Below the pieces are notes generated by a model. It saw only the letters and a list, made by a program, of their open reading frames with translations, made no database searches and was not told the origin of the DNA. A stretch of 64,000 bases of DNA from Nocardia transvalensis NBRC 15921 (GTDB lineage: Bacteria > Actinomycetota > Actinomycetes > Mycobacteriales > Mycobacteriaceae): the NCBI RefSeq assembly GCF_000308875.1, contig NZ_BAGL01000045.1, forward strand, positions 1 through 64,000, given 5' to 3'. The translations under genes were made by a program, and so were the position numbers. The number at the start of each line of letters is the position of its first letter. Positions within the stretch are counted from its first letter, which is position 1. Positions 1-8,669 of this stretch are shown here, in pieces.

Positions 1-237
1 TATCTTGTCCGGAATGTCCTTTCCGTCGAGCATGCTGACCGCGAACTCGAGATTCATCCGCGTGATGGTTGTCACATCGCCGTGGATGGCGTCGCCGGGA
101 AGTGTCCCGCAGGGCGCGACATTCTCGACGAAATGTCCCACCATCTGCCGCGATAATGCCCACACGTCCTTCAGCGGCGAGGAGATCGGGGCACCGGCAA
201 TGGTGAGACCCGAGGGGGTCGAGCTGTCGGCGGTCAT
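1..237 (-). CDS. PucR/CdaR-type transcriptional regulator, N-terminal part only
   Basis: Minus-strand reading frame of 79 codons that starts at ATG 237 and runs off the left edge of the window. The visible protein begins MTADSSTPSGLTIAG and has a helical stretch around DVWALSRQMVGHF. This resembles the opening of actinobacterial PucR-like helix-turn-helix regulators, whose DNA-binding domain lies at the C terminus, outside this window. The assignment rests on N-terminal similarity recalled from the family and no catalytic or DNA-binding residues can be seen. The plus-strand frame over the same bases has actinobacterial shadow-frame composition and is not preferred. Confidence 0.45.
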   Translation of the reverse strand, partial: MTADSSTPSGLTIAGAPISSPLKDVWALSRQMVGHFVENVAPCGTLPGDAIHGDVTTITRMNLEFAVSMLDGKDIPDKI

Positions 238-393
238 CGCGGACTCCTTCCGCATCGAATTGTCTGATGCGGCGGTTAACACTAATCACGCCACGGGGCG
301 GTACCCAGGGTTATGGAATCGTCTGTGTGAATGCCGAACCCGTCTCGGGAAGTGCTGTGAGCCGTCACAACGCCGGGGGTGGATCGTCGCACG

Positions 394-615
394 TCAGTGC
401 CAGAGACTGCGGCAGGGCAGGGGGCGCATTCCGGGTCGCACCTTGGTGTCGATCGTGACCGCCAGGCCCGAGTGCACCGCGGCCGCAGCGAATTCCCATG
501 CCTCGGCGCGAGTGGCGGCGTATTCGAGCACCAATTCGTCGCCCGGGTCGGGTCCGTCGAAATAGACGGTCACGCGCCGGGTCGGCGCCTCGGTGACGGT
601 GTCGGGAGTGTACAT
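394..615 (-). CDS. small conserved hypothetical protein, 73 aa
   Basis: Short acidic protein starting MYTPDTVTEAPTRRVTV and containing the segment YFDGPDPGDELVLEYA. ATG 615 was chosen because an AAGGAG Shine-Dalgarno motif lies just upstream (GGAAGAAGGAGCACGGCC); the frame stays open further upstream but becomes Arg/Cys-rich and implausible. No signal peptide or membrane segment is visible. The function is unknown. It lies upstream of and on the same strand as the regulator at 1-237, but the 156 bp gap argues against tight coupling. Confidence 0.6.
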   Translation of the reverse strand: MYTPDTVTEAPTRRVTVYFDGPDPGDELVLEYAATRAEAWEFAAAAVHSGLAVTIDTKVRPGMRPLPCRSLWH

Positions 616-825
616 GGCCGTGCTCCTTCTTCCTTCTGCGCCGATGCAGATGCCGATACAGCAGCAACGGCGCCGAGTTCGAAGGTACGTTCGTGTAACC
701 GCCGTCAACAGATTTCCGCGCGATTTCGTCGCGCAACACAGACCGGTCTCGTCGGGTGTTGTGATTTCTCAAGGCGTGGGATGCCGACGGGCGTCTGTCG
801 GTGCTGCCGGATAATGTGTTCGACC

Positions 826-2040
826 ATGGGGAATTTCGTATTCCGGCGCGCCTTGGGCGCGTGCGCCGGGAGCCTGGTGTTGCTGGCCGCCGCGGTGGGT
901 GCCGCCGCGGGTCAGCCGTTTCTTCCGGCCGATGATCCGGATCCGTTCTACTCGGCGCCGGGCGACGTCGCCGACCACGAGCCGGGCGACGTGCTGGGCA
1001 TCCGGGCACTGCCACCGCTGGCCGTCTTCCCGGACACCGATGTCTGGCTGATCAAGTTCCGTTCGACGAACTCCGAGAACAAGCCGATCGCGGCCACCAC
1101 CACGGTGTTGTCGCCGCGCCACCGGCCCGACAACGGGCCGCTGATGTCGTACCAGACCATCATCAACGGGCTGGGCACCGAATGCTCGGTCTCCCACACG
1201 CTCTACACCGACGACCCGAACCTCATGGTGCGCGAGGCGCCGGCCTACAACGTCGTGCTGCAGCGCGGCTGGACCATCGCGCTGCCCGACCACCTCGGGC
1301 CCGAATTCGCCTACGGCGCGGCCAAATTGGGCGGTCAGATCACCCTCGACGGAATCCGCGCGGCCCAGCAGGTGAAGCAGCTGCGCGTCGAGCACAGCCC
1401 GGTGGCGATGGCTGGATACTCCGGCGGCGGGATGGCGACGGCGTGGGCGGCGGCACTGGCCCCGACCTACGCGCCGGATCTGAAGATCGCGGGCGCGGCC
1501 GCCGGTGGCGTCCCGATGAATCTGGTGAAGATGCTGGAGGGCCTCGGCTACGGTTCGCATCCGGTGTTCGGGCTCGCGTTCGCCGCCGGAATCGGGCTCG
1601 AGCGCGAGTATCCCGACCGGTTCCCGATCTCCGACCAGCTCAACGACCTGGGCGTGCAGATGGGCCGGAAGGTCGCCAACGGCTGCACCAACGATCTGCT
1701 GGCCGCGGGCGCCGGGCGTGGCGCGCTCGATTTCGCGAAGACCACCAAGATGACCGAGGACCCCGAGGCCCGCAAGGTGCTCGAGGAGAACAGCCTCGAA
1801 CTCTACGACGACGGCGTGCCGAATATGCCGGTGTTCGAATGGCATTCGCCCATCGATGGCCTGGTGCCAATCGACTCGATCGTCAACACCGACCGGCGCT
1901 GGTGCGGCGCGGGCGTCCGCCTGCAGTCCGAGGCGATCCCGGTGCCCGACCACCTGACCGCCGCGGTGCTCGGGCTGCCGTCGGTGATGACCTGGCTCGA
2001 CGCGCGGATGCGCGGGGAGCCGGCCCCCAGCAACTGCTGA
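826..2040 (+). CDS. secreted LIP-family triacylglycerol lipase
   Basis: 404-residue alpha/beta hydrolase of the secretory lipase (LIP, PF03583) family, expected to hydrolyse lipid or long-chain esters outside the cell. An N-terminal signal peptide is visible (FRRALGACAGSLVLLAAAVG, ending near residue 29). The nucleophile elbow GYSGGGMA places Ser199 as catalytic. D344 in HSPIDGLVP and H376 in VPDHLTA are the likely acid and base. ATG 826 begins MGNFVFRR; an in-frame ATG at 814 would add four residues, and neither has a strong ribosome-binding site. A second LIP lipase lies at 3082-4542, with one oppositely oriented gene between them, so this is probably a dispersed duplication. Confidence 0.88.
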   Translation: MGNFVFRRALGACAGSLVLLAAAVGAAAGQPFLPADDPDPFYSAPGDVADHEPGDVLGIRALPPLAVFPDTDVWLIKFRSTNSENKPIAATTTVLSPRHRPDNGPLMSYQTIINGLGTECSVSHTLYTDDPNLMVREAPAYNVVLQRGWTIALPDHLGPEFAYGAAKLGGQITLDGIRAAQQVKQLRVEHSPVAMAGYSGGGMATAWAAALAPTYAPDLKIAGAAAGGVPMNLVKMLEGLGYGSHPVFGLAFAAGIGLEREYPDRFPISDQLNDLGVQMGRKVANGCTNDLLAAGAGRGALDFAKTTKMTEDPEARKVLEENSLELYDDGVPNMPVFEWHSPIDGLVPIDSIVNTDRRWCGAGVRLQSEAIPVPDHLTAAVLGLPSVMTWLDARMRGEPAPSNC

Positions 2041-2052
2041 GGGAACCGAGGA

Positions 2053-2159
2053 GGGATCGCTGAGGGGCCCCGAGTAGGGATTGCTGAGGGGCTCCGAGCA
2101 GGGATTGCTGAGGGGCCCCAGTAGGGATCGCTGAGGGCCCCGAGAGGGGATCGCTGAGG
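2053..2159. repeat. intergenic 24-bp tandem repeat, about 4.5 copies
   Basis: Near-identical units begin at 2053, 2077, 2101, 2124 and 2147, with consensus GGGATYGCTGAGGGGCCCCG followed by AGTA. The third and fourth copies are 23 and 22 bp. The array fills the gap between the convergent lipase (826-2040) and the NAD(P)-binding protein (2164-2817). The GGGGCCCC core is self-complementary, so the array could also act as a bidirectional transcription barrier. There is no CRISPR-like spacer diversity. Confidence 0.85.
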
Positions 2160-2163
2160 CGGT

Positions 2164-2817
2164 TCAGATCCCGGCGACGGCGCGATCGATCGCGGTGTCG
2201 CCGGAGATCAGCTCCAGCGTTTTGCCGTAAGTGTTGGGTGCGCCCAGGGTTTCGGCGATGACGGCGGCGACGTCGGCGCGAGGGATCGCGCCGTACTCGC
2301 CGGGCGGCTCGACCAGGGTCACCCGGCCCGTGCCCGGGTCGTCGGTGAGCCGCCCGGGGCGCACAATGGTCCAGTTCAGGTCGCGGGCGCGCAGATCCTC
2401 CTCGGCCTGGGTCTTCGCGTCGATATAGGCGGACCACACCTCGTCGCGGCCCGGCTCGGGCGCCTTGCCCGCGCCCATGGTGGAGATCTGCACGAAGCGG
2501 GCGGTTCCGGCCGCCCGCGCGGCGTCGGCCAGCAGGACCGAACCGTCGCGGTCGACGGTGTATTTGCGGTCCACGCCGCTGCCCGGCCCGGCCCCGGCGG
2601 CGAAGACCGCGGCGTCGGCCCCCGCGAGCGCGGCCGCGATCTCGGCGGGCTCGGCATTCTCGAGATCGAGCACCACCGGCCGCGCACCGGCGGCGGTCAC
2701 GTCGTCGGCGTGCGCGGGATTGCGGATGAGGGCGGCCACCTCGTCGCCGCGACGGGCGAGGGCTGCCGCGAGCTGTAGTCCGATCTTGCCGTGTCCACCT
2801 GCGATGACGATGCGCAT
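2164..2817 (-). CDS. NAD(P)-binding atypical SDR (NmrA/YwnB-like)
   Basis: 217-residue Rossmann protein beginning MRIVIAGGHGKIG, an atypical short-chain dehydrogenase glycine motif (GGxGKIG) for NAD(P)H binding. FVQISTMGAG and WSAYIDAKTQAEEDL follow, and then the NWTIVRPGRLTDDP signature typical of the NAD(P)H-binding family PF13460. The active-site Tyr-x3-Lys is only approximate (YIDAK). The function is probably NAD(P)H sensing or reduction of a small substrate; the substrate is unknown. ATG 2817 is supported by GGAGAG just upstream. The gene is convergent with the lipase on its left. Confidence 0.85.
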   Translation of the reverse strand: MRIVIAGGHGKIGLQLAAALARRGDEVAALIRNPAHADDVTAAGARPVVLDLENAEPAEIAAALAGADAAVFAAGAGPGSGVDRKYTVDRDGSVLLADAARAAGTARFVQISTMGAGKAPEPGRDEVWSAYIDAKTQAEEDLRARDLNWTIVRPGRLTDDPGTGRVTLVEPPGEYGAIPRADVAAVIAETLGAPNTYGKTLELISGDTAIDRAVAGI

Positions 2818-3081
2818 GGGCTCTCCGTTTCGTTGGTCCGTGGTGATTCGCAACGGTAATCGGAACGCACAGCAATCCTACGGACCGTGCCGTTTCCGGC
2901 CGGTCGGCACGGTCTACCGGCCGGTATCGAACCGGACTCGCGATGTGTACGAATCGAAAACACCGCGGTGTCAGATGTTTCCGTGCCAGTACCCTCGAAG
3001 AACCCGATCAGGCGGGTCCGGGAGTCTTGGGGCCGGGCCCGCACGGCGGAGATCGGGTGTGAACTCACATGGGGGTGAGCC

Positions 3082-4542
3082 ATGCGAAGCTGGCGCGTCG
3101 TCGTCACCGTGCTGCTGATCGTGTGCGGGCCGGCTGCTGCCGTCACGCAGGCGCAACCACCGGTGCCCGGCCTTCCCGCGTTACCCGGTCTGCCGGACCT
3201 GAATTCTCCCGCGCCGCCGCCCATCTCGCTGCCCGCCGGCGCGGACGTGCCCGATCTGCAGCGCTGGCTCAACGCCGTGGTCCCGCCCCCGCCGATCGTC
3301 GCGCCCGCGGTTCCCGTGGGACCCGCGGCGCCGGTGACGCCGGTGGCGCCCGAGGCCGCGACCACCGCGCAGGCGGCGAATCTGGCGCTGTTGCAGCAGG
3401 CGGTGATGCCGTCGGCCGTGGGCGATCCGCTGTTCGACTACTGGCCGCCGAATCTGGAGACCTTCGCCCCCGGCGATGTGATCGAGGTCCGCGATGTCAC
3501 CCCCGTCGCCGCGCTGCTGGTACTCGTTCCGGCGCGGCAGGTGGTGCAGCTGAAGTTCCGGACCACCGACGCGCACGGCGCACCCTCGTACGGCACGGCG
3601 ACACTGGCGATTCCGGCCGCGCCGTGGACGGGAACGGGGAGCCGTCCGGTGCTGGTGAACAACCTGCCGATCGATGCGCTGGGCCGCGACTGCACGCCGG
3701 GGTACACGCTGTCGCACGGATTCTCGTCCGACACCGGCCAGACCGACTTCATCCCGCCGACCACGCAGCTGGCCATGCTGCGCGGCTACGCGGTGCTGAT
3801 CCCCGATCACGAGGGCCCGCGGATGGCCTATGCGGAGCCGTACGTCGCCGGGCACGTGGTGCTCGACTCCATCCGCGCGGTGCGCAACCTGCCGCCGTCG
3901 GAGTTCGCCGGCAGCCGCTACGCCATGCACGGATACTCCGGGGGCGCCATCGCCACCCGCGGCGCGGTCGCGCTGATCGACTCCTACGCTCCGGAACTCG
4001 CCCCGTCCATCGTGGGCGCCGCGCTCGGCGGCGTACCGGTCGACTATCAGATGCTGGGCCGCAGCATGAACGCCAACCTGGCGTCCGGGATCTTCCTGGC
4101 CGCCACGTTCGGGGTCGCGCGGGAGCGCCCGGAGATGCTCGGCGAGATGAACAATCTCGCCCGCTGGGCGGCGACCTCGCCGCTGAAGGACACCTGCTCG
4201 GGCGTCTTCGCACTGCCGGGCGTGCTGATGCTGCCGATCGATCTGGCCTCCCAGATCCCCGATCCGCTGCACAGCGACATCGCCACCCAGATCTACGACG
4301 TGACCCGGATGGCGGATTTGAAATCGGCGGTCCCGCTGTACATCTACAACGGTGAGCAGGAATGGTGGATCCCCGCCGAGGGCGCCCGCACCCTGTTCCG
4401 CGAACAGTGCGCGATGGGCGTGACCGCGGTCTACCGCAGCGTTCCCGGCGAACACATCCTCGCCGCGGGAATCGGCTATCCCGACGCGCTGTTCTGGCTC
4501 GACCAACGCCTCCAGGGCGCGCCCGCTCCCGACGAATGCTGA
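3082..4542 (+). CDS. secreted LIP-family lipase with proline-rich N-terminal linker
   Basis: 486-residue secreted esterase/lipase of the LIP family. A signal peptide (SWRVVVTVLLIVCGPAAAV, cleaved near residue 24) is followed by a long Pro/Ala-rich region to about residue 95. The catalytic domain then follows, with the elbow HGYSGGAIA (Ser286) and a C-terminal GEHILA histidine. The linker is absent from the paralogue at 826-2040 and suggests surface or cell-wall tethering. GGGGGTGAGCC precedes ATG 3082. It is transcribed divergently from the NAD(P)-binding protein at 2164-2817 across a 264 bp gap. Confidence 0.88.
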   Translation: MRSWRVVVTVLLIVCGPAAAVTQAQPPVPGLPALPGLPDLNSPAPPPISLPAGADVPDLQRWLNAVVPPPPIVAPAVPVGPAAPVTPVAPEAATTAQAANLALLQQAVMPSAVGDPLFDYWPPNLETFAPGDVIEVRDVTPVAALLVLVPARQVVQLKFRTTDAHGAPSYGTATLAIPAAPWTGTGSRPVLVNNLPIDALGRDCTPGYTLSHGFSSDTGQTDFIPPTTQLAMLRGYAVLIPDHEGPRMAYAEPYVAGHVVLDSIRAVRNLPPSEFAGSRYAMHGYSGGAIATRGAVALIDSYAPELAPSIVGAALGGVPVDYQMLGRSMNANLASGIFLAATFGVARERPEMLGEMNNLARWAATSPLKDTCSGVFALPGVLMLPIDLASQIPDPLHSDIATQIYDVTRMADLKSAVPLYIYNGEQEWWIPAEGARTLFREQCAMGVTAVYRSVPGEHILAAGIGYPDALFWLDQRLQGAPAPDEC

Positions 4543-4973
4543 ATGGGACGGTGGCGCAAAGGGGCCGGGGCACTGCGGGGAAATTTGTGTGCGGCCCCTA
4601 GCCGTACGTCCCGCCTTTCATGAATCGTCATCGGATTCATGCTGATTCGTCGTTGTGGTGTTTCCGTGGCCGTACCGTGATGTCACGCGGCGCCGGTGTT
4701 TGCGCGGTCGGCGCCGCGCCTGGCATCGGCGCGCCGCACTGAATCAGGAAAGGAGGCGCCGGTTCGGTAGCCGGGCCAGCCACCGTCGGACGGTTGCCCC
4801 GAGAGACAACCAGACCGTCCGTCGGCGCACCGCCGCACCGCGGCATGTGGACTACCAACCCCCTCCGTTGCGCGGTGCGAGTGCGCAGCAGTGGATTCAT
4901 CCGCCGGGCGCGACCTCACCCCTGGCGCCCGGCGGATACACACCACCGCGGTCACGACCTCTGGAGCGACCCG
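4543..4973. other. 431-bp gap upstream of the PucR regulator
   Basis: No convincing gene. It contains a possible stem (GGGGCCG 4561-4567 with CGGCCCC 4592-4598) after the lipase and an 8-bp inverted repeat at 4619-4641, listed separately. The frame of the downstream regulator is open through part of this gap, but its Arg/Pro-rich composition argues against translation. Confidence 0.5.
4619..4641. promoter_or_regulatory. 8-bp inverted repeat CATGAATC/GATTCATG, candidate operator
   Basis: Perfect arms at 4619-4626 and 4634-4641 with a 7-bp spacer, in AT-richer sequence than its surroundings. It sits between the lipase and the PucR-like regulator. It could be an operator, but the 333 bp distance to the start codon at 4974 leaves this uncertain. 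Confidence 0.3.
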
Positions 4974-6182
4974 ATGACATCTCCCGCACCGGTCCTGCGC
5001 CTCGCCTCCGTCCGCTCGGATGGGGACACCGAACCGGCCGCCCCGCCAGGCTCGCTGACTGCGAGGCTGGCCGACCACTTCCGCACCGGCACGAGCGCCG
5101 CGGGCCTGTCCGCGGGCGTGCGCGAGTGCCTGGCCCTCGCACTCGGGGTGCTGTCGACGCCCGGCCCCCGGGACGCGGCGCAACTGTCCGAGCTGGTCGG
5201 CCGCGCCGGCGAATGGGCCCGCGAGGGTATCGATCTGGATACCGTGCTGCGCACCTACCACGAGGAGGTCCGCCGCGGCTTCGAGCGGGTCGCCGACGAA
5301 CAGCGGTGCGGCCCAGCGGAATTGCTGGCCGGGACCGAGGATATGCTGCGGCTGCTCGAGACCGTCACGGTCGCGACCTCGTCCGCCTATCTCGACGAGC
5401 ACCGGCTGTCGGCGCGCCATCATCAAACGGCCGCGCAGACTCTCGTGACGGCGCTGCTGAGCGGGCACGGCCGCGAGGCGCTGGCCCGCCGGACCGGTAT
5501 CAGCGTGGCGTCCACGTATCAGGTTGTGGCGCTGTCGATTCCGCCGCATCCCGGCGAGCGGAACCCGCGACTGAACACCGAGGGCGTGGCCCGGCGCAAG
5601 CTGCGCCGGCTGCAGAGCGCCCTGGCGCCGGTCCTGGGCTCGCGGGCGCTGTCGCTGCTGTCGGTGGACGGCGGGACCGTGCTGGTGCCGGTCGAGGAGA
5701 TTCCCGCGCTGACCGGTGGGCTCGCGCTGACCGCCGACACCCTCGACGTGCTGTCGTCCGCGGCGTCGGTGCCGCTGACCGCCACCGTCGTCACCGGCGC
5801 CACCGAGCGCATCCCCGAACTCGCCGAGCAGGCCCGCGAACTGCTGGAACTGGTTCTCGCCCTGGGCCGCCCGGCCGGCCTGTACCGGATGGCCGACGTG
5901 GCCGTGGAGTACCAGATGACGCGGCCGGGCCCTGCCCGCGAGCACCTCGCCGCCGCCCTCGACCCCCTGGCCTCGCACCCCGAACTCCTGGAAACGCTGC
6001 GCGCCTTCCTCGGCGCCGGGCTCGACCGCCGCGCCACCGCCCAGCGCCTCGGCGTCCACCCCAACAGCGTCTCCCACCGCATGCGCCGCATCGAACGCCT
6101 GGCAGGCATCGACCTGTCCCACCCCGAGGGCATCTCCCGAGCCAGCCTCGCCCTCCTCGCTTACGAACTCGCCGCCGTCTGA
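4974..6182 (+). CDS. PucR-family helix-turn-helix regulator
   Basis: 402-residue cytoplasmic regulator. The N-terminal half is helical (TARLADHFRTG onward), like the RsbRD-type sensory region of these proteins. The C terminus (about 345-400) carries the PucR HTH signature LETLRAFLGAGLDRRATAQR, followed by LGVHPNSVSHRMRRIERL. ATG 4974 (MTSPAPVLRL) has GGAG at the expected spacing. Upstream in-frame ATGs lie in low-quality sequence. The effector and targets are unknown. A strong terminator follows immediately. Confidence 0.85.
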   Translation: MTSPAPVLRLASVRSDGDTEPAAPPGSLTARLADHFRTGTSAAGLSAGVRECLALALGVLSTPGPRDAAQLSELVGRAGEWAREGIDLDTVLRTYHEEVRRGFERVADEQRCGPAELLAGTEDMLRLLETVTVATSSAYLDEHRLSARHHQTAAQTLVTALLSGHGREALARRTGISVASTYQVVALSIPPHPGERNPRLNTEGVARRKLRRLQSALAPVLGSRALSLLSVDGGTVLVPVEEIPALTGGLALTADTLDVLSSAASVPLTATVVTGATERIPELAEQARELLELVLALGRPAGLYRMADVAVEYQMTRPGPAREHLAAALDPLASHPELLETLRAFLGAGLDRRATAQRLGVHPNSVSHRMRRIERLAGIDLSHPEGISRASLALLAYELAAV

Positions 6183-6192
6183 CGGGTTTGCG

Positions 6193-6222
6193 AGCCTCGG
6201 CCCGGTTTCGCGGGCCGAGGCT
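6193..6222 (+). terminator. Rho-independent terminator after PucR regulator
   Basis: Perfect 12-bp stem (AGCCTCGGCCCG with CGGGCCGAGGCT) around a 6-nt loop, followed by TTCCTTTA. It lies 10 bp past the stop codon of the PucR regulator and just before the convergent DUF218 gene, so it may serve both strands. Confidence 0.85.
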
Positions 6223-6227
6223 TTCCT

Positions 6228-6857
6228 TTACTGCCGAGGGCCGAAGGGAGCAAGGAGTAGGGGTGGTAGGCCGTCGGGGGTGAGGGTGCCTGCCAGGGGC
6301 ACGCCGGCGTCGGTGAAGAGGGCGGTGGCGCGGGGCATGTGGTCGGCGGAGGTGACCAGGACGGCGTCGCCGGATCCCATGGCGCGCATGAGTTCCGCGG
6401 AGTTGGCGGCGTTCTCGACGGTGTCGGTGGCGGCGGGTTCGGTGTGGATGCGCTCGGGGGCGATGCCGCGCTCGATCAGCCAGCGCGCCATGGCGTCGGC
6501 CTCGGTGACCCCGGCCCGCGGATTGCCGCCCGTCACGATGACCGGCGACTGCGGGGAGATCACGGCCTGCACGAATCCGGCCTCGAGCCGGTCGACCAGC
6601 TCCGGCCGCATATGCCCGTCCGGTTCCAGGCCGTACCCGAGCACCACGATGGCGGTCCCGGGCCCGCGCGGCACCGGCAGGGGCGGGCCGGGCGGGCTGG
6701 TGTCGAGGGCGCCGAAGGTCTCGAGCACCGCGGCGACGGTGTCGAGTATCGGGTCGCCCACGGCCGCGGGCGCGGTGAGCAACAGCCCGGCGGCGACGGC
6801 GGCGCCGGCCAGGACACGGGTACAGGATCGCGACAGCGAGATCGTGGTGTGGGGCAT
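6228..6857 (-). CDS. exported YdcF/DUF218-family protein
   Basis: 209-residue protein. An N-terminal hydrophobic segment (TRVLAGAAVAAGLLLTAPAA, about 12-31) reads as a signal peptide. The DUF218 domain follows: GTAIVVLGYGLEPDGHM, PVIVTGGNPRAGVTEADAM, TEPAATDTVENA and VLVTSADHMPRA. YdcF-like proteins are linked to envelope metabolism and bind AdoMet or nucleotides in some cases, but the reaction is not established. ATG 6857 is preceded by TGGAG. The domain is on the short side but complete. Confidence 0.8.
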   Translation of the reverse strand: MPHTTISLSRSCTRVLAGAAVAAGLLLTAPAAVGDPILDTVAAVLETFGALDTSPPGPPLPVPRGPGTAIVVLGYGLEPDGHMRPELVDRLEAGFVQAVISPQSPVIVTGGNPRAGVTEADAMARWLIERGIAPERIHTEPAATDTVENAANSAELMRAMGSGDAVLVTSADHMPRATALFTDAGVPLAGTLTPDGLPPLLLAPFGPRQ

Positions 6858-7217
6858 CGGAACTCCAGAGGAGAACCGCCGACGTCGGCGGGAGCGGGAA
6901 TATGCAGCGATCATGCCCGCCATTTCCGTGATCTGATCGTGATAGGTTGCAGCGCTGGATATCTCACGGCAACGAGCGCGTCGCAATTGTGACCCCGACA
7001 GCCCCGCGACAACGCCGTCGTGCGCGGCGCGCATTTCCCCTCCTCGTGAACTCTCACTGCGGCCCACCGGCACGCTCGTGAGATTTCGAAAAGCCTGCTC
7101 GAGTCCGTATCCGGCGCCTCTTTCCGGACCTAGCGTGTGACCGCAGTTCCGAGCCGCCCGAAATCACGGCGCGGCACCGGAACCGAAGAACGCCGTGGTT
7201 CTGCAGGAAGGCAAGGA

Positions 7218-8441
7218 ATGAGACGTAGTACCCGCCGCCGGCCGTTGAGCGCCGCGGTTCTCGTGGGGGTCTCGCTGCTCGCGATGGGCTTCGGTGGCGT
7301 CGGCGCCAGCGCCGACCCCGCACCGGTTCCCAGCGAACAGCCGACGGAACAGCAACTGGCCGACAACATCGCGCAGGGGTTGAAGAATCCGGCCGCTCAT
7401 CCGATCGCGGACAGCGGCAGCGCCGGCAGTTCGGGATCCGCGTGCACCTCCGGCAGCGGCGCGGGGTCGGGCAACGGCTCCGGCGACTGCTACGGCGGTT
7501 CCGGTTCGAGTTCCGGCTCCTCGGGCGGGCATTCGTCGGACACCGTGGGGTACGGCCCGGCGAGCACGTCCTTCCTCGCCGCCTTCGGCTACGGGCTGCT
7601 GAACCCGAATGTCGCGCCGCCGGGCACCAACGACTGGAACTGCAAGCCGACGGCCGAGCACCCCGAGCCGGTGGTGCTGGTACACGGCACCTGGGAGAAC
7701 GCGTACGACAATTTCGCGTTCGTCAGCCAGCCGATCAAGGATGCCGGCTACTGCGTCTACACCTTCAACTACGGGCAGTCGAACCTGCTGGAGGGCGGCG
7801 GCCTGGGCTCGGTGCTGCCGGGTGCGAACGGCACCGGCCTCATCCAGGATTCGGCCAAGCAGCTGGCGACGTTCGTCGACCGGGTGCTGACCGCGACCGG
7901 TGCGCCGAAGGTGAACATGGTCGGGCACTCCCAGGGCGGCGTCATGTCGCGGCAGTACCTGAAGTTCGAGGGCGGCGCGTCCAAGGTGGACCACCTGATG
8001 ACCTTCGGCGCCACCAACCACGGGACGTCGCTGGACGGGATCGGCGCGCTCGGGCGGGCGATCAACAACTTCGGGATCGACGTGCTCGGGCTGGTCGAGA
8101 TCTTCGTCGGGCACTCGGGAATCCAGCAGACCATCGGCTCGGATTTCATCAACACCCTCAATGCCGGCGGCGACACCGTGCCGGGCGTCGACTACACCGT
8201 GGTCGGTACCCGCTACGACGAGGTCACCAACCCGTACGACCTGACATTCCTGCAGGCCGGACCGGGTGCGACGGTCCGCAACATCACCCTGCAGGACGGG
8301 TGCGAACAGGATCTGTCCGATCACCTCACGCTGATGTACTCGCCGCGGGTGCTCTCGATCATCCTGAACACCCTCGACCCGTCGCAACCGCTGGCGTGCA
8401 CGTTCAACCCGTGGCTGTTCGGCGGCGGCGGCAAACTCTGA
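7218..8441 (+). CDS. secreted class 2 lipase (alpha/beta hydrolase)
   Basis: 407-residue secreted lipase. The signal peptide (MRRSTRRRPLSAAVLVGVSL, cleaved near ASA-DP 31-33) is followed by a Gly/Ser-rich low-complexity linker (about 66-107). The hydrolase domain contains PVVLVHGTWEN (oxyanion region), GHSQGG (Ser238) and a likely catalytic His in LSDHLTLMYSP. The family is Lipase class 2 (PF01674), which acts on short and medium acyl esters. ATG 7218 is supported by AGGAAGGCAAGGA; the upstream in-frame GTG at 7137 lacks that support. Confidence 0.87.
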   Translation: MRRSTRRRPLSAAVLVGVSLLAMGFGGVGASADPAPVPSEQPTEQQLADNIAQGLKNPAAHPIADSGSAGSSGSACTSGSGAGSGNGSGDCYGGSGSSSGSSGGHSSDTVGYGPASTSFLAAFGYGLLNPNVAPPGTNDWNCKPTAEHPEPVVLVHGTWENAYDNFAFVSQPIKDAGYCVYTFNYGQSNLLEGGGLGSVLPGANGTGLIQDSAKQLATFVDRVLTATGAPKVNMVGHSQGGVMSRQYLKFEGGASKVDHLMTFGATNHGTSLDGIGALGRAINNFGIDVLGLVEIFVGHSGIQQTIGSDFINTLNAGGDTVPGVDYTVVGTRYDEVTNPYDLTFLQAGPGATVRNITLQDGCEQDLSDHLTLMYSPRVLSIILNTLDPSQPLACTFNPWLFGGGGKL

Positions 8442-8580
8442 CGACCAACCGACGGGTGCCCGGCGGCACGCGAGAGTCCTGATACCCCTCCGCGTCCCGC
8501 CGGTCGCCACCCGCCGTTTCGCTCACACGGGATGGGCATCGCCGGCCCAGCTCCGACACCCGTGCGGCGGTCACGAACGG

Positions 8581-8651
8581 CGGTACCGGCCCGCCGGGCG
8601 GTGGAATACCCCCATCGCCCGGCGGGCCACCGGCCTGTCCGGCCGGTACCG
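8581..8651 (+). promoter_or_regulatory. three-way-junction-like structured leader upstream of mycolyltransferase-like gene
   Basis: An outer stem CGGTACC (8581-8587) pairs perfectly with GGTACCG (8645-8651). It encloses a perfect 13-bp hairpin, GGCCCGCCGGGCG (8588-8600) with CGCCCGGCGGGCC (8616-8628), and a small GGCC/GGCC hairpin (8632-8644). The structure ends 18 bp before the ATG at 8670 and about 5 bp before its AGGAG. It could be an attenuator, a leader regulating translation, or a terminator for the preceding lipase, although no U-tract follows. The pairing is directly visible; the role is inferred. Confidence 0.55.
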
Positions 8652-8669
8652 AGAACAGGAGAGAGCGAG

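Noticed and set aside
2053..2159. Possible CRISPR array
   Set aside because: Units are contiguous without distinct spacers, and no cas genes are present.
4543..4973. Extended N terminus of the PucR regulator from an upstream ATG at 4794
   Set aside because: The added region is Arg/Pro/His-rich and lacks similarity to the family, while ATG 4974 has a good ribosome-binding site.
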